Below, in pieces: positions 20,581 to 30,069 of a stretch of 64,000 bases of DNA. Position 1 is the first letter of the stretch, and each line of letters starts with the position of its first letter. Both the position numbers and the translations under genes were made by a program. The notes under the pieces were generated by a model, which was not told where the DNA came from, did not search any database, and worked only from the letters and a program-made list of their open reading frames with translations. Location of the stretch: the NCBI RefSeq assembly GCF_026262505.1, contig NC_067208.1:806001-870000 (forward strand), given 5' to 3'. The DNA is from Trichomonas vaginalis G3. Taxonomy: Eukaryota > Parabasalia > Trichomonadida > Trichomonadidae.

Positions 20581-22155
20581 TTATTCCTCACCGTCGTCCG
20601 TAGCTAAGTTATAGTCATGTAATCTTATTATGGGGATGCCATTAGCACGCACCTGAATGGCAAAGCAACAATCCCTCATAAATCCAATAAGTGGCTTTGG
20701 TACATTTTCAGTTGCTAGTTCAATAGGTCCTTTAACAGACAATTTGTATGTTATTGGAGCAGTAGATGTTTGACCTTGCTGGAAGCAAAAGTCCACTCCT
20801 GTTGGAAAACCACATAAGAAATGTGTGTTGTCATAGCTATCCCATTTATGTTCCACACTACCATCATCCACCAATGACCTCATAACATCTTCATTAAATC
20901 CAATCATATCATTGTTTGTATTGCAAGCGTTCGCAACCATTTCATAAAATACAGGTCCATATGATTTTTCAGGTTCTGCAGGCATATTTCCATAAGCTCC
21001 CATGGAAAGCTGAAGATATTTAAACTTAGGGTTCTCAAAATTAACATAATAGTTGTCTTTCTTTCTAAATAGTGCCCAAATACTTTTAACATTAATAGGC
21101 GTATAAGCTGCTGTAAATGTTGCACTTGAACTATCTGTATTCTTTGAGAATGAACCGTCCATAGGAATCCAATCCATAACTTTAACAGGAAAACATAAAG
21201 CCTCGTTTGTATAATGTTCTACAAGTTCTGTATAAATGTTAGGGTCTAAAGAGAATGACTTTGGATGAATGAAACATTCATTAAAATCCATCTTTGTTCG
21301 AAATAGTTGCTGGGTTACAGTTGTAATAGTAACTGTTCCACTAGCTTCTACTGCCTTCGTTATCATAGTGAATGGTTCATTCCATGGAACAAATTTATTT
21401 GTCGGTGGATTTGAATCTGAAGCAAATGCAACTTTAAGAGTTGGATTGAAAGCAATGATATCATTTACAGATATAGATGTGCATTGTAAGGCGTCGCTAC
21501 TGAACTTTACTTTAAGCTGAATGTTTCCTGCAAAAGCTGGAATAAATCGAATAGCTTCTAATGGAAGGAATCTTCTAACAGGAATTCTTAAACGAAGCTT
21601 AAAATCAAATGATTTTCCTGCTGTAATTGGACCACTAACAATTTGTCCTGTTCTGCATGTTCCCGAATGACTCCATACATCTTCATGTCGAGTCTTTGAG
21701 AAAACATCTACTTTCTTTATTTGTTCGGTAGTTTGTGAGTTTGAAGTTATATATGCTTCTTCTCTTGCGTTGTCTTGAGAATATACGATACGACCATTTG
21801 CAAGGATTTGATATCCAGCAACTGCATAGAAAGCGTCATCGAAACCAATCCAAAATCCTGGTGGGTTTGTTTTATTGGAACCTGAACCAATTTCTTTATC
21901 TACAATAAATTGACCTTCCATTTTATACGTAATGAATGTATTGTAAAGGTCCAACATATTTTCACCAGGAGGTGAGAGATTGAATGTTACCCATGTGTTA
22001 TCTTTAGCAGTTCCAGGTTGTGATGGAATCTTTGCGTCAGAATATTTTCTATTAGTGTCACCAATTTGAACTGCATTGTCTATGATATCGAAATATGAGC
22101 GAATCTGATGAATATGCTCTGCTGGAGTAAATTCGTTTAGCTGTTCGTTCTGCAT
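20581..22155 (-). CDS. mcp: Major capsid protein, double jelly-roll (Polinton type)
   Basis: Encodes 524 residues, the normal size for Polinton double jelly-roll capsid proteins that build the icosahedral shell as pseudo-hexameric trimers. The first jelly roll ends in the tell-tale strand pair FDFKLRLRIPVRRFLPLEAI and RFIPAFAGNIQLKVKF. The second contains the IYTELVEHYTNEALCFPVKVMDW and YYVNFENPKFKYLQLSMG blocks and ends LSVKGPIEL...IRLHDYNL. The MCP of element 2 (48615-50221) has the equivalent LKLRVPLSSFLIFRFLRYLPNWAG strand. Neighbours on the same strand are small virion-like genes. The frame looks whole. Confidence 0.88.
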   Translation of the reverse strand: MQNEQLNEFTPAEHIHQIRSYFDIIDNAVQIGDTNRKYSDAKIPSQPGTAKDNTWVTFNLSPPGENMLDLYNTFITYKMEGQFIVDKEIGSGSNKTNPPGFWIGFDDAFYAVAGYQILANGRIVYSQDNAREEAYITSNSQTTEQIKKVDVFSKTRHEDVWSHSGTCRTGQIVSGPITAGKSFDFKLRLRIPVRRFLPLEAIRFIPAFAGNIQLKVKFSSDALQCTSISVNDIIAFNPTLKVAFASDSNPPTNKFVPWNEPFTMITKAVEASGTVTITTVTQQLFRTKMDFNECFIHPKSFSLDPNIYTELVEHYTNEALCFPVKVMDWIPMDGSFSKNTDSSSATFTAAYTPINVKSIWALFRKKDNYYVNFENPKFKYLQLSMGAYGNMPAEPEKSYGPVFYEMVANACNTNNDMIGFNEDVMRSLVDDGSVEHKWDSYDNTHFLCGFPTGVDFCFQQGQTSTAPITYKLSVKGPIELATENVPKPLIGFMRDCCFAIQVRANGIPIIRLHDYNLATDDGEE

Positions 22156-22182
22156 GTATTTACTTCAGATAAAAATATCTAT

Positions 22183-22617
22183 TTACTTCATTATTCTCAC
22201 TCTTCTTCTTGGCATTCGTGGTGGAAGTTGTTTCTTGACATTTTCAATGAACTGTACATTCTCTTTTGTCTCAACTTCTTTCACTGGTGGGTCAGGGTTC
22301 TTTGACTCAGTTTGCTTTTCAATGAAATTCACGAACTTTGCAATAAGCTCTTGGTTCGTTATTGAAAGAACATCTGGCTTCTTTTCTTCTGGTTCTATTG
22401 ACTTTTCAGTTTGAATAGAAGGTTTTATATGGGCTTCGTGGACTTCACCCTTGCCATACACCTTAATGTTGTCGCTTTCTGCATTCGCTAATGGAACCTT
22501 TCTTTTTCTTACGTATATTTTACCATCTTTACTCTGACTTACGTAATAGAAAGGATGTTGTACTCCTCTTGCGTCATTTAATATAATAGACTCTCGCTCT
22601 GATTTTGACAAGCTCAT
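22183..22617 (-). CDS. Small protein with DG-RK hairpin module, precedes MCP
   Basis: Encodes 144 residues. The N-terminal part carries YYVSQSKDGKIYVRKRKVPL, the same hairpin-like module as the protein at 19807 and the N-terminal part of 62674. The middle is acidic/Lys-rich and likely disordered, a short helix (LIAKFVNFIEKQTESK) follows, and the C-terminus is strongly basic (PPRMPRRRVRIMK). It lies 27 bp upstream of the MCP gene on the same strand, so it was probably expressed with it. The basic tail could contact DNA inside the virion; this is inference. Confidence 0.6.
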   Translation of the reverse strand: MSLSKSERESIILNDARGVQHPFYYVSQSKDGKIYVRKRKVPLANAESDNIKVYGKGEVHEAHIKPSIQTEKSIEPEEKKPDVLSITNQELIAKFVNFIEKQTESKNPDPPVKEVETKENVQFIENVKKQLPPRMPRRRVRIMK

Positions 22618-22662
22618 TTTACATCGGTTAAAGTTTTAATTTTATTTTTTATCTGCAGTCAA

Positions 22663-22911
22663 ATGACTCAGACAAACCCTACGGACAAGACCCAAGGGGT
22701 CATAGATGTTGAAGCATTGAAGAAAGAAATTCGTGAGCAAATTTTATCCGAACTGAAGGAACAAAAGCCAGAGAGACCAAAGAGAAAACTTAGTGAAAAA
22801 CAACTTGCTGTATTAGCTGCTGGAAGACAAAAGAACCCACGTTTGCTGGCGAAGAAAGCTAGAGAAGAAGCTGAAGCAAAAGCTAAAGAAGCTGAAGCAA
22901 AGAAAGAGTAA
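22663..22911 (+). CDS. Small Lys/Glu/Ala-rich basic protein
   Basis: Encodes 82 residues: an N-terminal helix (VDVEALKKEIREQILSELKEQ-like, 17-37), then a basic patch (RPKRKLSEKQLAVLAAGRQKN) and an Ala/Lys/Glu helix to the end. The middle recalls short AT-hook-like or core-protein basic motifs (KPERPKRK). It is divergently arranged from 22617 and sits 24 bp ahead of the minor capsid gene on the plus strand. A DNA-condensing or scaffold function is possible; no family is recognised. Confidence 0.55.
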   Translation: MTQTNPTDKTQGVIDVEALKKEIREQILSELKEQKPERPKRKLSEKQLAVLAAGRQKNPRLLAKKAREEAEAKAKEAEAKKE

Positions 22912-22915
22912 ATGG

Positions 22916-22924
22916 TTTATTTTT
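22916..22924 (+). promoter_or_regulatory. TTTATTTTT start-proximal motif
   Basis: Lies 11 nt upstream of the ATG at 22936. Part of the recurrent motif set. Confidence 0.4.
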
Positions 22925-22935
22925 ATCCGAATTAA

Positions 22936-23793
22936 ATGTATAGACAAATACCTTTATCTGTTGCGTTCAGTAGTGAAAACCCTGACGTCAAAATAAAGGG
23001 GAACAGAGTAACGTTTAAGTTTCCAACAGACTGGATTGTGAACATAAATGAAGAGAAGTACATTGGCATAACATCTATGTATATAACACGTGCTTTCAGA
23101 AAGGTTGACTTTATACTTCAAGTCGAGATAGAAAATGACGAACAGTCTTTAAGCGCCCAAAACATTCACATATACAAATACTTTAAAGACGATACAACAT
23201 TGTTGCAATGTATGATTTCATTTAATGAGATGTTCGAGAAAAAGTTCAACATTGAAGTACAAACTTTACAGCCTTTACGTGAGTTTCTTGCACAACTGAA
23301 AGAAGAAGGTAGTCAGCCACAACTTATAGACTTTCATTATGAATTTAATGAAAATGAAGATGGAAACTCATGACTGTCAGTTTGTTATATATTCACCATT
23401 CAATGAAGTAGCTAAAGAGAAAGAAAATCCATTACGTATAAGGTTTCAAATCTCTGAACCAATGAAGATTTCAAGAATGTTTTCAATTATGATGCAATGC
23501 TTCCGAGGAAAAATGAATTTTCAAAGATTGTAACACCTGGCATTTGGGATAGAAAGCAAGCTATATTATATTCAAACTTAAGTAAGGGAGTTGAAAATGA
23601 GTTCATTGGTCATACAAGAACTTCACCACTTCCTAACCCTAAATACTATAAATTAACTGGCTTCAATCGTGAGTTTTGGATAGACATGTTCTCCACTCAT
23701 GACCATAACTGCCCAGTGTTCTTACCTCCAGACCATAAGGACTGTCTCTACATTGAAGCACAACTCTTAAACTCTACCATCGCAGTATTGTAA
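22936..23793 (+). pseudogene. Minor capsid protein, paralogue of 38694 (broken)
   Basis: Coding signal spans the whole interval, with about two breaks. The N-terminal part (TFKFPTDWIVNINEEKYIGI) parallels YEYPRHWVEYVGGEKAIEIR in the gene at 38694. The C-terminal part (TPGIWDRKQAI, PNPKYYKLTGFNREFWI, then a PPDHKDCLYIEAQLL strand) parallels GGIWSRENIVI, PPKHYSITNFVSKFNI and PKDGKDGLIIEMIL there. So element 1 holds two diverged versions of this protein. It is close to the MCP group and all-beta in look, so a minor capsid or vertex role is likely. Confidence 0.65.
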
Positions 23794-23810
23794 ATGACCA
23801 CATGGGCTTC

Positions 23811-23832
23811 GCCCTTGCCGCTAGCGGCTTAT
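23811..23832. terminator. GC hairpin pair between convergent genes
   Basis: GGGCTTCGCCC and CCGCTAGCGG lie side by side between the 3' ends of the minor capsid gene (+) and the polymerase gene (-). Related GC hairpins occur at other gene ends in element 1. Terminator or 3'-processing role is inferred from position. Confidence 0.4.
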
Positions 23833-23874
23833 TTTTATCATGAATGACCTCATTGCTGACAAAAATAAATGACC

Positions 23875-26817
23875 TCAGAACTTCAACTTACGAATAAAGC
23901 TTGTTTTAGTCGTTATTGAGAAGTTAAACTTTTCAGCAAAGCAAGGACTAGAAGACTTACATAAGTCAAATCCAATCTCTTGACCGTCATAAAGTGCTTT
24001 GTAAAGTTTCATTAAACTGAACTCAGAGTCTTTGTCATATGTTCCTTGCGGAACCATTAAACCTTTATCTTCATCATAGAAACACTGAACAGAGTCAGGA
24101 AACATTTCATTAGCGGTTAAAACAATAACATCTTGCTTCACGCCTTTCATTCTGCAGTGAAATGCAACTTCATTTAAATCATTCGTGAGTAAGTCTATGT
24201 AAGTCTTCTTTCCACAAAATATTGACTTGTATGCTAAACTTTGTTTTCCAGGTGTTATTTCTGCGAAGTCAGATGAAATGACCAAGGTTTTTACCAATGA
24301 AACTCTTCCATAACGCTTCTCAAACTCTTCAGCTAAACGAGGGATATCTTCATTGTAGAGATGCATACTGTCGGTATCGCTATAAAAGATGTCCATTCCT
24401 AAGTCTTCAGCAGTACAGAATACTTCACACATTATTCTCTTCGACATAGATAGAATATTAACACCAAGTGGACAGAAGTTAAAGTGTCTGCAAATGCTTT
24501 TCGTTAGCTTGAAAATAGTTTTATCTGAACCATCCAAACCTTCGAACTTCACTATATGGTTGTAGTTTCTGATGGCATATCTTATAGCATCTTTGTCATT
24601 TACTATGGTTATTTTTGACTCAATAGGAGATAGAATAGTTTTGCCATAAATACTGTTCAGAATGAGCTTTATATTTTCTTGCAAAGGATTTCCTTCTTTC
24701 TTATACTTTAACCTTAACTCAAACAACTTCTTTACTTCATCTCTTATTCTAATATCTCTGTTTCCATCGTAATAGTATCCTTGCAACACTTCACATTTGA
24801 CACCTTGATATTTTATGAGGTCTTGTAATGTTATATGGTCAACATACATTAAACAGCAAGTGTTTGAACTTCTGGGAACGTTAAGTTCTGGATTTAGTTC
24901 AGGGTCACAAACTATTAAAGGAAAGTGTCTATGTATTCCAATCTCTGTTATCTTAATGAGAACAAAGAAGCCAGACATAAACTTTTCACCAATGGGTTCC
25001 TTTTGGTCGTCATTGAATAAATGTCTCATGAGATACTCTGTGCTTAACATCTCATCCTTCAATACTTTTGGAATTCCTTCTAAAGTATAAAGTCTTGCTA
25101 TAGCGGATGGATATAATGAAACAGCGTCGAAGTCAGCAATGAGTTTCTTTTCGCTCTTTTGTTTCATGTTATCTGACAACATACATCTTCCACCTTGAAT
25201 ACAGCGTGAAATAAATTCTCTTGGTTTATTTGAGAGGTCATAAAGATTTCCATTCGGGAAGTATACTCTGTTCTCAAATAATTTGTTAGCAATTGAACAA
25301 ATACTAACGTAGTCATAAACGTTTAAACCAAATTCTTTTAATATGTCATTGCGGAACTTAACAAAACCTTCTCTTAAAATTCTTACATCTTGTTTGCAGT
25401 AAAACGTGCTATATTTTTCTAAGTCGAAGTGGTTTTCATCTATTCTGCAACCTTTGATGGAATCTATGTTTTTCATAAATGTATCTGCATCCTGGATAAA
25501 CTTACATGCTTCAGAAATGACACCAGTTCTGTTGTCATTTGCTAACAAAACACTGCTGTAGTAGTTGTATGGAAATACTTCTTTCGGTCCTGTTTGTAAG
25601 TTAAACATAGCAGGAAATAGTTTAAGCTTCTTATTTATAACACTGTAAGAGTCTTTTATAATAATTGCCCTTCCTTTATATAAGCCAGTTATTTGCATTG
25701 TTCGTGAACCTTTAATGATGGGAGTTCCTTTCACTTCTGTCATGTGTCTTAAGATGAAGTTTATATCATAGCTGAGGTTATGGAAATATATTAAACTCTT
25801 GTCAGGAAGTCGCTCCAAAAATTCTGTTGCACAGTTTTGACCCCATATGCTTTCACTCACTGAACCATCTTCACTGTCGTAACATATGTTAAAAGCTTTA
25901 TGAAAGCCATCGGTACTGCACTCAAAGTCAGCAAAGAAAACGTGCTCAGGAATGAACTTACATTTTTTATTTACTTCTTTTGACTCTGCTTTCTTCTTCA
26001 GTTGTACACAATACTTTGGAGCATATGTCAAATCTTTAAATGGTGCAAGGTTCTGTTTATATAAGTCAGTCGTATATGTGAAAAGTTCTCCATAAGAAAT
26101 AGGTTCGAAATATTTGCACTCCCACAATGTTTTCATAACATCCCATAGCGGTGTAGTTCTATCCATGCGAACTACATATTTATCTTCTCTCTTTGTATAA
26201 ATCTTCATCTGTTTCTCAATGTTCATTCCACCACACTCCTTCAAGATTTCTATATAGTTGCGAATGAAATATGTTGTCATTGGAAGTCTTTCATTTAGCA
26301 TGTAGTGGTCTTCAACAAGAAGTAAGTCAATAGTTCGAACAGTTTTACATTCTTTTGGTATGTATCTCTTTATTTCATTATGTCTTGAGTCATTGAAGTA
26401 ACCAATGGTAACATTAAATGCTATACCTGTTGCGTCAGAAATTTCTTGTACTTTACTTTGAGGAAAGTCTCTAACACGAATGACTTCTCTCATGTGGTCA
26501 ATAGTTTCTTCATTTACTCCAGCCTGAATGCAAGCATAAACGAAACAATTGTCCTCTGTCATAAGTGTTGCAGTTCTTTTGTTCAGTTCATTGAAGATTT
26601 GGTAGCGTTCAAGATTTATAGGTAATGTGCAAAGATACTTCCAGAACTGACCGCTTCTCTTCTTATAAAACTTCTTTTCACCAAGGATTTCATTCCAGAA
26701 GTCATCTATATCTTGTTTATCTCCTGTTTGTTTAAGTCTGTTCAATAATCTTTTCTGTCTTTCTGTCAGTGTGCTTTCATCTCTATATGGTCGCTCTTGG
26801 CTTTCCTTTCTTAACAT
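23875..26817 (-). CDS. polB: Protein-primed family B DNA polymerase
   Basis: Encodes 980 residues and replicates the element, presumably by protein priming at the ITR ends as known for Polinton and adenovirus-type polymerases. An N-terminal domain (about 80-200) with DNCFVYACIQAG...HYMLNERLP is shared with the element 2 polymerase. Exonuclease motifs follow: FADFECSTDG (ExoI), YFHNLSYDINFIL (ExoII), YCKQDVRILREGF (ExoIII). Polymerase motifs are DFDAVSLYPSAI (A), LILNSIYGKTIL (B) and FYSDTDSMHLY (C). All catalytic signatures are present and the frame looks whole. It overlaps the upstream gene (26783-27691) by 35 bp, implying co-expression. Confidence 0.93.
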   Translation of the reverse strand: MLRKESQERPYRDESTLTERQKRLLNRLKQTGDKQDIDDFWNEILGEKKFYKKRSGQFWKYLCTLPINLERYQIFNELNKRTATLMTEDNCFVYACIQAGVNEETIDHMREVIRVRDFPQSKVQEISDATGIAFNVTIGYFNDSRHNEIKRYIPKECKTVRTIDLLLVEDHYMLNERLPMTTYFIRNYIEILKECGGMNIEKQMKIYTKREDKYVVRMDRTTPLWDVMKTLWECKYFEPISYGELFTYTTDLYKQNLAPFKDLTYAPKYCVQLKKKAESKEVNKKCKFIPEHVFFADFECSTDGFHKAFNICYDSEDGSVSESIWGQNCATEFLERLPDKSLIYFHNLSYDINFILRHMTEVKGTPIIKGSRTMQITGLYKGRAIIIKDSYSVINKKLKLFPAMFNLQTGPKEVFPYNYYSSVLLANDNRTGVISEACKFIQDADTFMKNIDSIKGCRIDENHFDLEKYSTFYCKQDVRILREGFVKFRNDILKEFGLNVYDYVSICSIANKLFENRVYFPNGNLYDLSNKPREFISRCIQGGRCMLSDNMKQKSEKKLIADFDAVSLYPSAIARLYTLEGIPKVLKDEMLSTEYLMRHLFNDDQKEPIGEKFMSGFFVLIKITEIGIHRHFPLIVCDPELNPELNVPRSSNTCCLMYVDHITLQDLIKYQGVKCEVLQGYYYDGNRDIRIRDEVKKLFELRLKYKKEGNPLQENIKLILNSIYGKTILSPIESKITIVNDKDAIRYAIRNYNHIVKFEGLDGSDKTIFKLTKSICRHFNFCPLGVNILSMSKRIMCEVFCTAEDLGMDIFYSDTDSMHLYNEDIPRLAEEFEKRYGRVSLVKTLVISSDFAEITPGKQSLAYKSIFCGKKTYIDLLTNDLNEVAFHCRMKGVKQDVIVLTANEMFPDSVQCFYDEDKGLMVPQGTYDKDSEFSLMKLYKALYDGQEIGFDLCKSSSPCFAEKFNFSITTKTSFIRKLKF

Positions 26818-27691
26818 CTGACATCGTTAAGCCTTCATATTCAGTTAAATCATACATCTTTATTTCAGTAAGATTCTTTATGTTTGTCAAGAAGAAGTCA
26901 TAGTGCATTTCAACAATACCTGCGGCATTTGCTTCTATCTCTGATATAAAGTTCTCCTTCAAGAGCTGATGTAGTAATGTTCCAATATTATTGAGGTTTA
27001 ACGTAGAACATTCATACTTTCCACCAAGTTTATAACATACCATCCATCTTTGTTGGGAGTTTATTTTAATCTTCTCTAAGAGTCTCATGAAAACCTTACC
27101 GAAATGTTTGTGTAAGTAGTCTCTGTTTGGTTCATCTAAAGCTTCGATGTTAAAGTCAATGAGTCTATTGCCTGACTTCACATTTCTCTTCCTATTCTCT
27201 TCATCTTTCTTTAACCATCTCTCACCTTCTTTTGGTTTGTCGTCAATGGAACGAATGACATTATTAGCTTTGCGAACTTGTTCTATAGCACTTTTAAACA
27301 TCTCTCTTCTCTGTTGTTTCAGTGTGTCGTCTCTCTTTCGTGTTTCACCAACGTTTGAGTTCGTAAGTTCAAACATCTCTTGACGAACATCATGCGAAAG
27401 AGCTTTACGAGTATGACCAACGTTTGCATTTGTTATGTCAAACATTTCTCTTCTTACTTCATGAGGTACTGAACGTCTATGATATAAGTCAATAGCAACG
27501 TCATTTAAAGGAAATGCTCTTGCATTTATGAACTCATGAATTCTATCATAAGTTATTTCACCATTGTAGTCATTGAGGATGTCAGCGAGTGATTTTTTGT
27601 TTGTCGCGTAATGTTTTGCAACATCTATGTTAGCTTCTGTAAGAAGTTGTTTTATTTCCGAGTGTTCTAACTTAGACAACTTCCGATACAT
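26783..27691 (-). CDS. Protein upstream of and overlapping polB, function unknown
   Basis: Encodes 302 residues. Residues about 70-120 carry a tandem repeat: VRREMFDITNANVGHTRKAL, then VRQEMFELTNSNVGETRKRD, and a shorter third unit (QRREMFKSAIEQVRKANN). A basic linker follows, then a globular C-terminal part (YLHKHFGKVFMRLLEKIKIN...RWMVCYKLGGKYECSTLNL). The element 2 polymerase has a long N-terminal extension in the corresponding position, so this may be a detached N-terminal domain of the polymerase or its protein primer; neither can be shown here. The overlap with polB argues for a replication role. Confidence 0.65.
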   Translation of the reverse strand: MYRKLSKLEHSEIKQLLTEANIDVAKHYATNKKSLADILNDYNGEITYDRIHEFINARAFPLNDVAIDLYHRRSVPHEVRREMFDITNANVGHTRKALSHDVRQEMFELTNSNVGETRKRDDTLKQQRREMFKSAIEQVRKANNVIRSIDDKPKEGERWLKKDEENRKRNVKSGNRLIDFNIEALDEPNRDYLHKHFGKVFMRLLEKIKINSQQRWMVCYKLGGKYECSTLNLNNIGTLLHQLLKENFISEIEANAAGIVEMHYDFFLTNIKNLTEIKMYDLTEYEGLTMSDVKKGKPRATI

Positions 27692-27780
27692 CTTTAGTAG
27701 GAAATAAAAAAATTTCTTAGAAAAAAATTAGCTTAGATTTTTTAAGGCTAGTTTTAAAATATTTCGAACTTTTTATTATA

Positions 27781-28254
27781 ATGAAACACATGCAAGATTG
27801 CAAGTTCTTTTCATACAATGCTCTCGCTACTGCCATCAAGAATGAGTTCAATGGTGCTTCAAACGTCAATGTTATCTTTAACAAGAAGTTTGTGAAAGAA
27901 TCTAAGTTCGGTCAGTATGTCAGACCATTAGCTATTGTCATTGACCGCAAACGTTATACTTCACAAGAGTTAGCAGTAGTTTTGAAACAAAAGAGTTTCT
28001 TCGTGAATGTCAAAGATACTCATTATACTGTCATAAAGAACTCTAACATTGACTTCTTCAGTATTGCTATGAATCTTTCCGAACAGAAAGAATATAAGAA
28101 GGGTGAAACAAATGTGAAATATTATCCTTCATCTCTGAAGACAATAACGAACAAAGATGTTATACAGAAATTCTTACCAAAGGTTGAAGAAGCTTCTATT
28201 GAAATTGACGAAGGAAGTGAAATGGTTGAAGAAATTGACCCTGACGTCATTTAA
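27781..28254 (+). CDS. Unknown 157-residue protein
   Basis: An alpha/beta-looking domain (about 1-105: CKFFSYNALATAIKNEFN, NVIFNKKFVKESKFGQYVRPLAIVID, YTVIKNSNIDFF) is followed by an acidic tail (EEASIEIDEGSEMVEEIDPDVI). It is transcribed divergently from the polymerase pair, with a 90-bp AT-rich gap that probably holds both promoters. No family is recognised. The acidic tail could suit a protein that binds basic partners, but that is a guess. Confidence 0.6.
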   Translation: MKHMQDCKFFSYNALATAIKNEFNGASNVNVIFNKKFVKESKFGQYVRPLAIVIDRKRYTSQELAVVLKQKSFFVNVKDTHYTVIKNSNIDFFSIAMNLSEQKEYKKGETNVKYYPSSLKTITNKDVIQKFLPKVEEASIEIDEGSEMVEEIDPDVI

Positions 28255-28326
28255 GCAAAAATATATTTTTGGTTAGTCTTCATATCGACATTTTACAACA
28301 CTTAAATGGTAAAAACAAAATAAACT

Positions 28327-28352
28327 TGACGAAGTGAAGATTTGCACTTCGT
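28327..28352. terminator. Hairpin at convergent gene ends
   Basis: GACGAAGTG and CACTTCGTC pair as a 9-bp stem around an 8-nt loop, between the 3' ends of the 157-residue gene (+) and the KilA-N gene (-). Position suggests termination or 3' processing. Confidence 0.45.
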
Positions 28353-28436
28353 CGATTATGATCGACATGGAGCGTTTTGTTTTTATCATGGTTTTCTCCA
28401 CTATGGTTCTAACGTGGCACCCGACGAGATTTTTTT

Positions 28437-29264
28437 TCATTCTTCCTCTTTGAAGTTGTCGAAATATTCTGTTATCTTTTCTTTCAGTAATGTTAAGTCT
28501 TCTTTGAATGTAAGTATTGTGCAACCTTTGATGTCATAGTGTGTTTGAGGTAACGTATCTTGAACTATTTGTTTCACATCTTCATTCGGTGTCATTGAAA
28601 TCGGTAAGTTTTCACGATAGAACCAATTTCTGTCAGATTTGTAAATCTTAACAAGGTCGTAAAAGCTTTTGTTGTTTCTTCTGACTAAATGCAACATAGC
28701 CATGTCACTGTCTTCTTCTTTCTCCAACTCTTCAGTATATATCATATACTTATAACTCTTTTCCTTTCCTTTTGGTACTGAACGTGGTATTCTTTTCTGT
28801 ATGCTTTTGTCTTTGGATTCAATGACTTCATCTTTTGCTTGAAGTTTCATTTCCATATCTTCACGTTCTGCTTTATATAGTTCATCTAATATCATGAAAA
28901 TATAACAAGCATAACGAGGTGAAGCCCACATTGATACAGCGTTTACTAAAAGTCTATGAACATAATAACCTTTCAAACAAGGAGCCAAATTCTTGCGATT
29001 TTCGAATGGAATCTCTTCCCTCGGTTTTCCGAGGGAAGCAATCATATGAGGAAATTCTTCTAAAAGTTCTTTTGTCTGTTGGTTTTCAAACCAATGATAT
29101 GCTTGCTTTGTAGAACGAAGAGCCTTCATTATACTTTGCATCTGGTACATATCGTCTTTGACCGAACGAATGAGTCTCAATTGTTTGTTATACTGTATGT
29201 ATTCATATTCTTCATTAATGGCTTCATGAACGATAGCAGTTGTTGTGTTCTCTGTTGTTGACAT
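28437..29264 (-). CDS. KilA-N/MSV199-type DNA-binding protein
   Basis: Encodes 275 residues. The first 125 form a KilA-N/MSV199-like domain: HWFENQQTKELLEEFPHM, CLKGYYVHRLLVNAVSMWAS and RYACYIFMILDELY are the family hallmarks. A coiled-coil linker (about 126-155) leads to a C-terminal domain (YKYMIYTEELEKEED...LHLVRRNNKSFYDLVKIYK) of the kind found after KilA-N domains in large DNA viruses (DUF3627-like). Such proteins bind DNA and are common accessory genes of giant viruses and phages. The next gene downstream also has a KilA-N-like head, so the two form a pair. Confidence 0.75.
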   Translation of the reverse strand: MSTTENTTTAIVHEAINEEYEYIQYNKQLRLIRSVKDDMYQMQSIMKALRSTKQAYHWFENQQTKELLEEFPHMIASLGKPREEIPFENRKNLAPCLKGYYVHRLLVNAVSMWASPRYACYIFMILDELYKAEREDMEMKLQAKDEVIESKDKSIQKRIPRSVPKGKEKSYKYMIYTEELEKEEDSDMAMLHLVRRNNKSFYDLVKIYKSDRNWFYRENLPISMTPNEDVKQIVQDTLPQTHYDIKGCTILTFKEDLTLLKEKITEYFDNFKEEE

Positions 29265-29351
29265 ATCTGTCTTTATATTCCGGATAAAAAAATATTTTAT
29301 AAAAAACTAACGTTATTTTCTGACTTTCACAAAAGACCAAAAATAAACGCT

Positions 29352-29955
29352 TTACATGTATTTTTCAGCAACTTCGTCAAATAATTTTATAGCTTTATCT
29401 ATCTCATCTACTTCAAACGTTTCTTTACCTTTCGTGGGAGCACCATACATTTTCTCAAACTTTTCAAGTAGTTCTGTTTCTGCAGCTCTCATATCATTAA
29501 CGAACACAACCTTGACTCTATTGACTGTACTGTCATATCTTTGAGTTATATTATATGTTCTTCCTATCTTATATCTCTTTGTATTGAAGTCCTTCGGTTT
29601 CTGAACGATGTAAAGTAAGCCTTCACTGCAACGTTCCGTATCGAATGAACCATAAGTTATGAAGTTATATCCAACAACTGGGTCTAACCATAACAAAACT
29701 ATTGGTATAAGACTTTTGTCAATGAGATATGCTGTAGTTCCATAGAATCTTACCGATATCATAAGCTCAGGATTTCTTGTCAAAATTTTCTGAGTTGAAG
29801 CATTTCTAACCCAATGGTTTGTTTTCTTTTCAGATGGAGATATAATGTCTGACAAAGAATATTTGTTGTATTTCTTTGAGTATCTTACGTTTAATCACCT
29901 ATTCTAACCACTTTGGTCATTGTCTATCTTTCTAACTGTTTCAAACTCAATGTTT
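29352..29955 (-). pseudogene. KilA-N-like head with T5orf172/GIY-YIG-like domain
   Basis: The clear frame (29352-29855) encodes 167 residues. The head (HWVRNASTQKILTRNPELMI... AYLIDKSLIPIVLLWLDP) looks like the end of a KilA-N/MSV199 domain. The C-terminal 95 residues match the T5orf172/MUG113 branch of the GIY-YIG fold: LLYIVQKPKDFNTKRYKIGRT, NDMRAAETELLEKFEKMYG, KETFEVDEIDKAIKLFDE. Related coding signal continues upstream to about 29955, so the gene looks broken about once or twice near its start. In viruses this pairing (KilA-N with GIY-YIG-like nuclease) is a common mobile accessory gene. Confidence 0.7.
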
Positions 29956-30069
29956 GTCATTTCTGTTCTTACATACAAAATAAAAAAATAAATAAAAATA
30001 AAACTAACTTTATTTTTCTAACTAATGAAATTCATTATTTTTTTGCTGAATTCAATAAAAATATATTTT

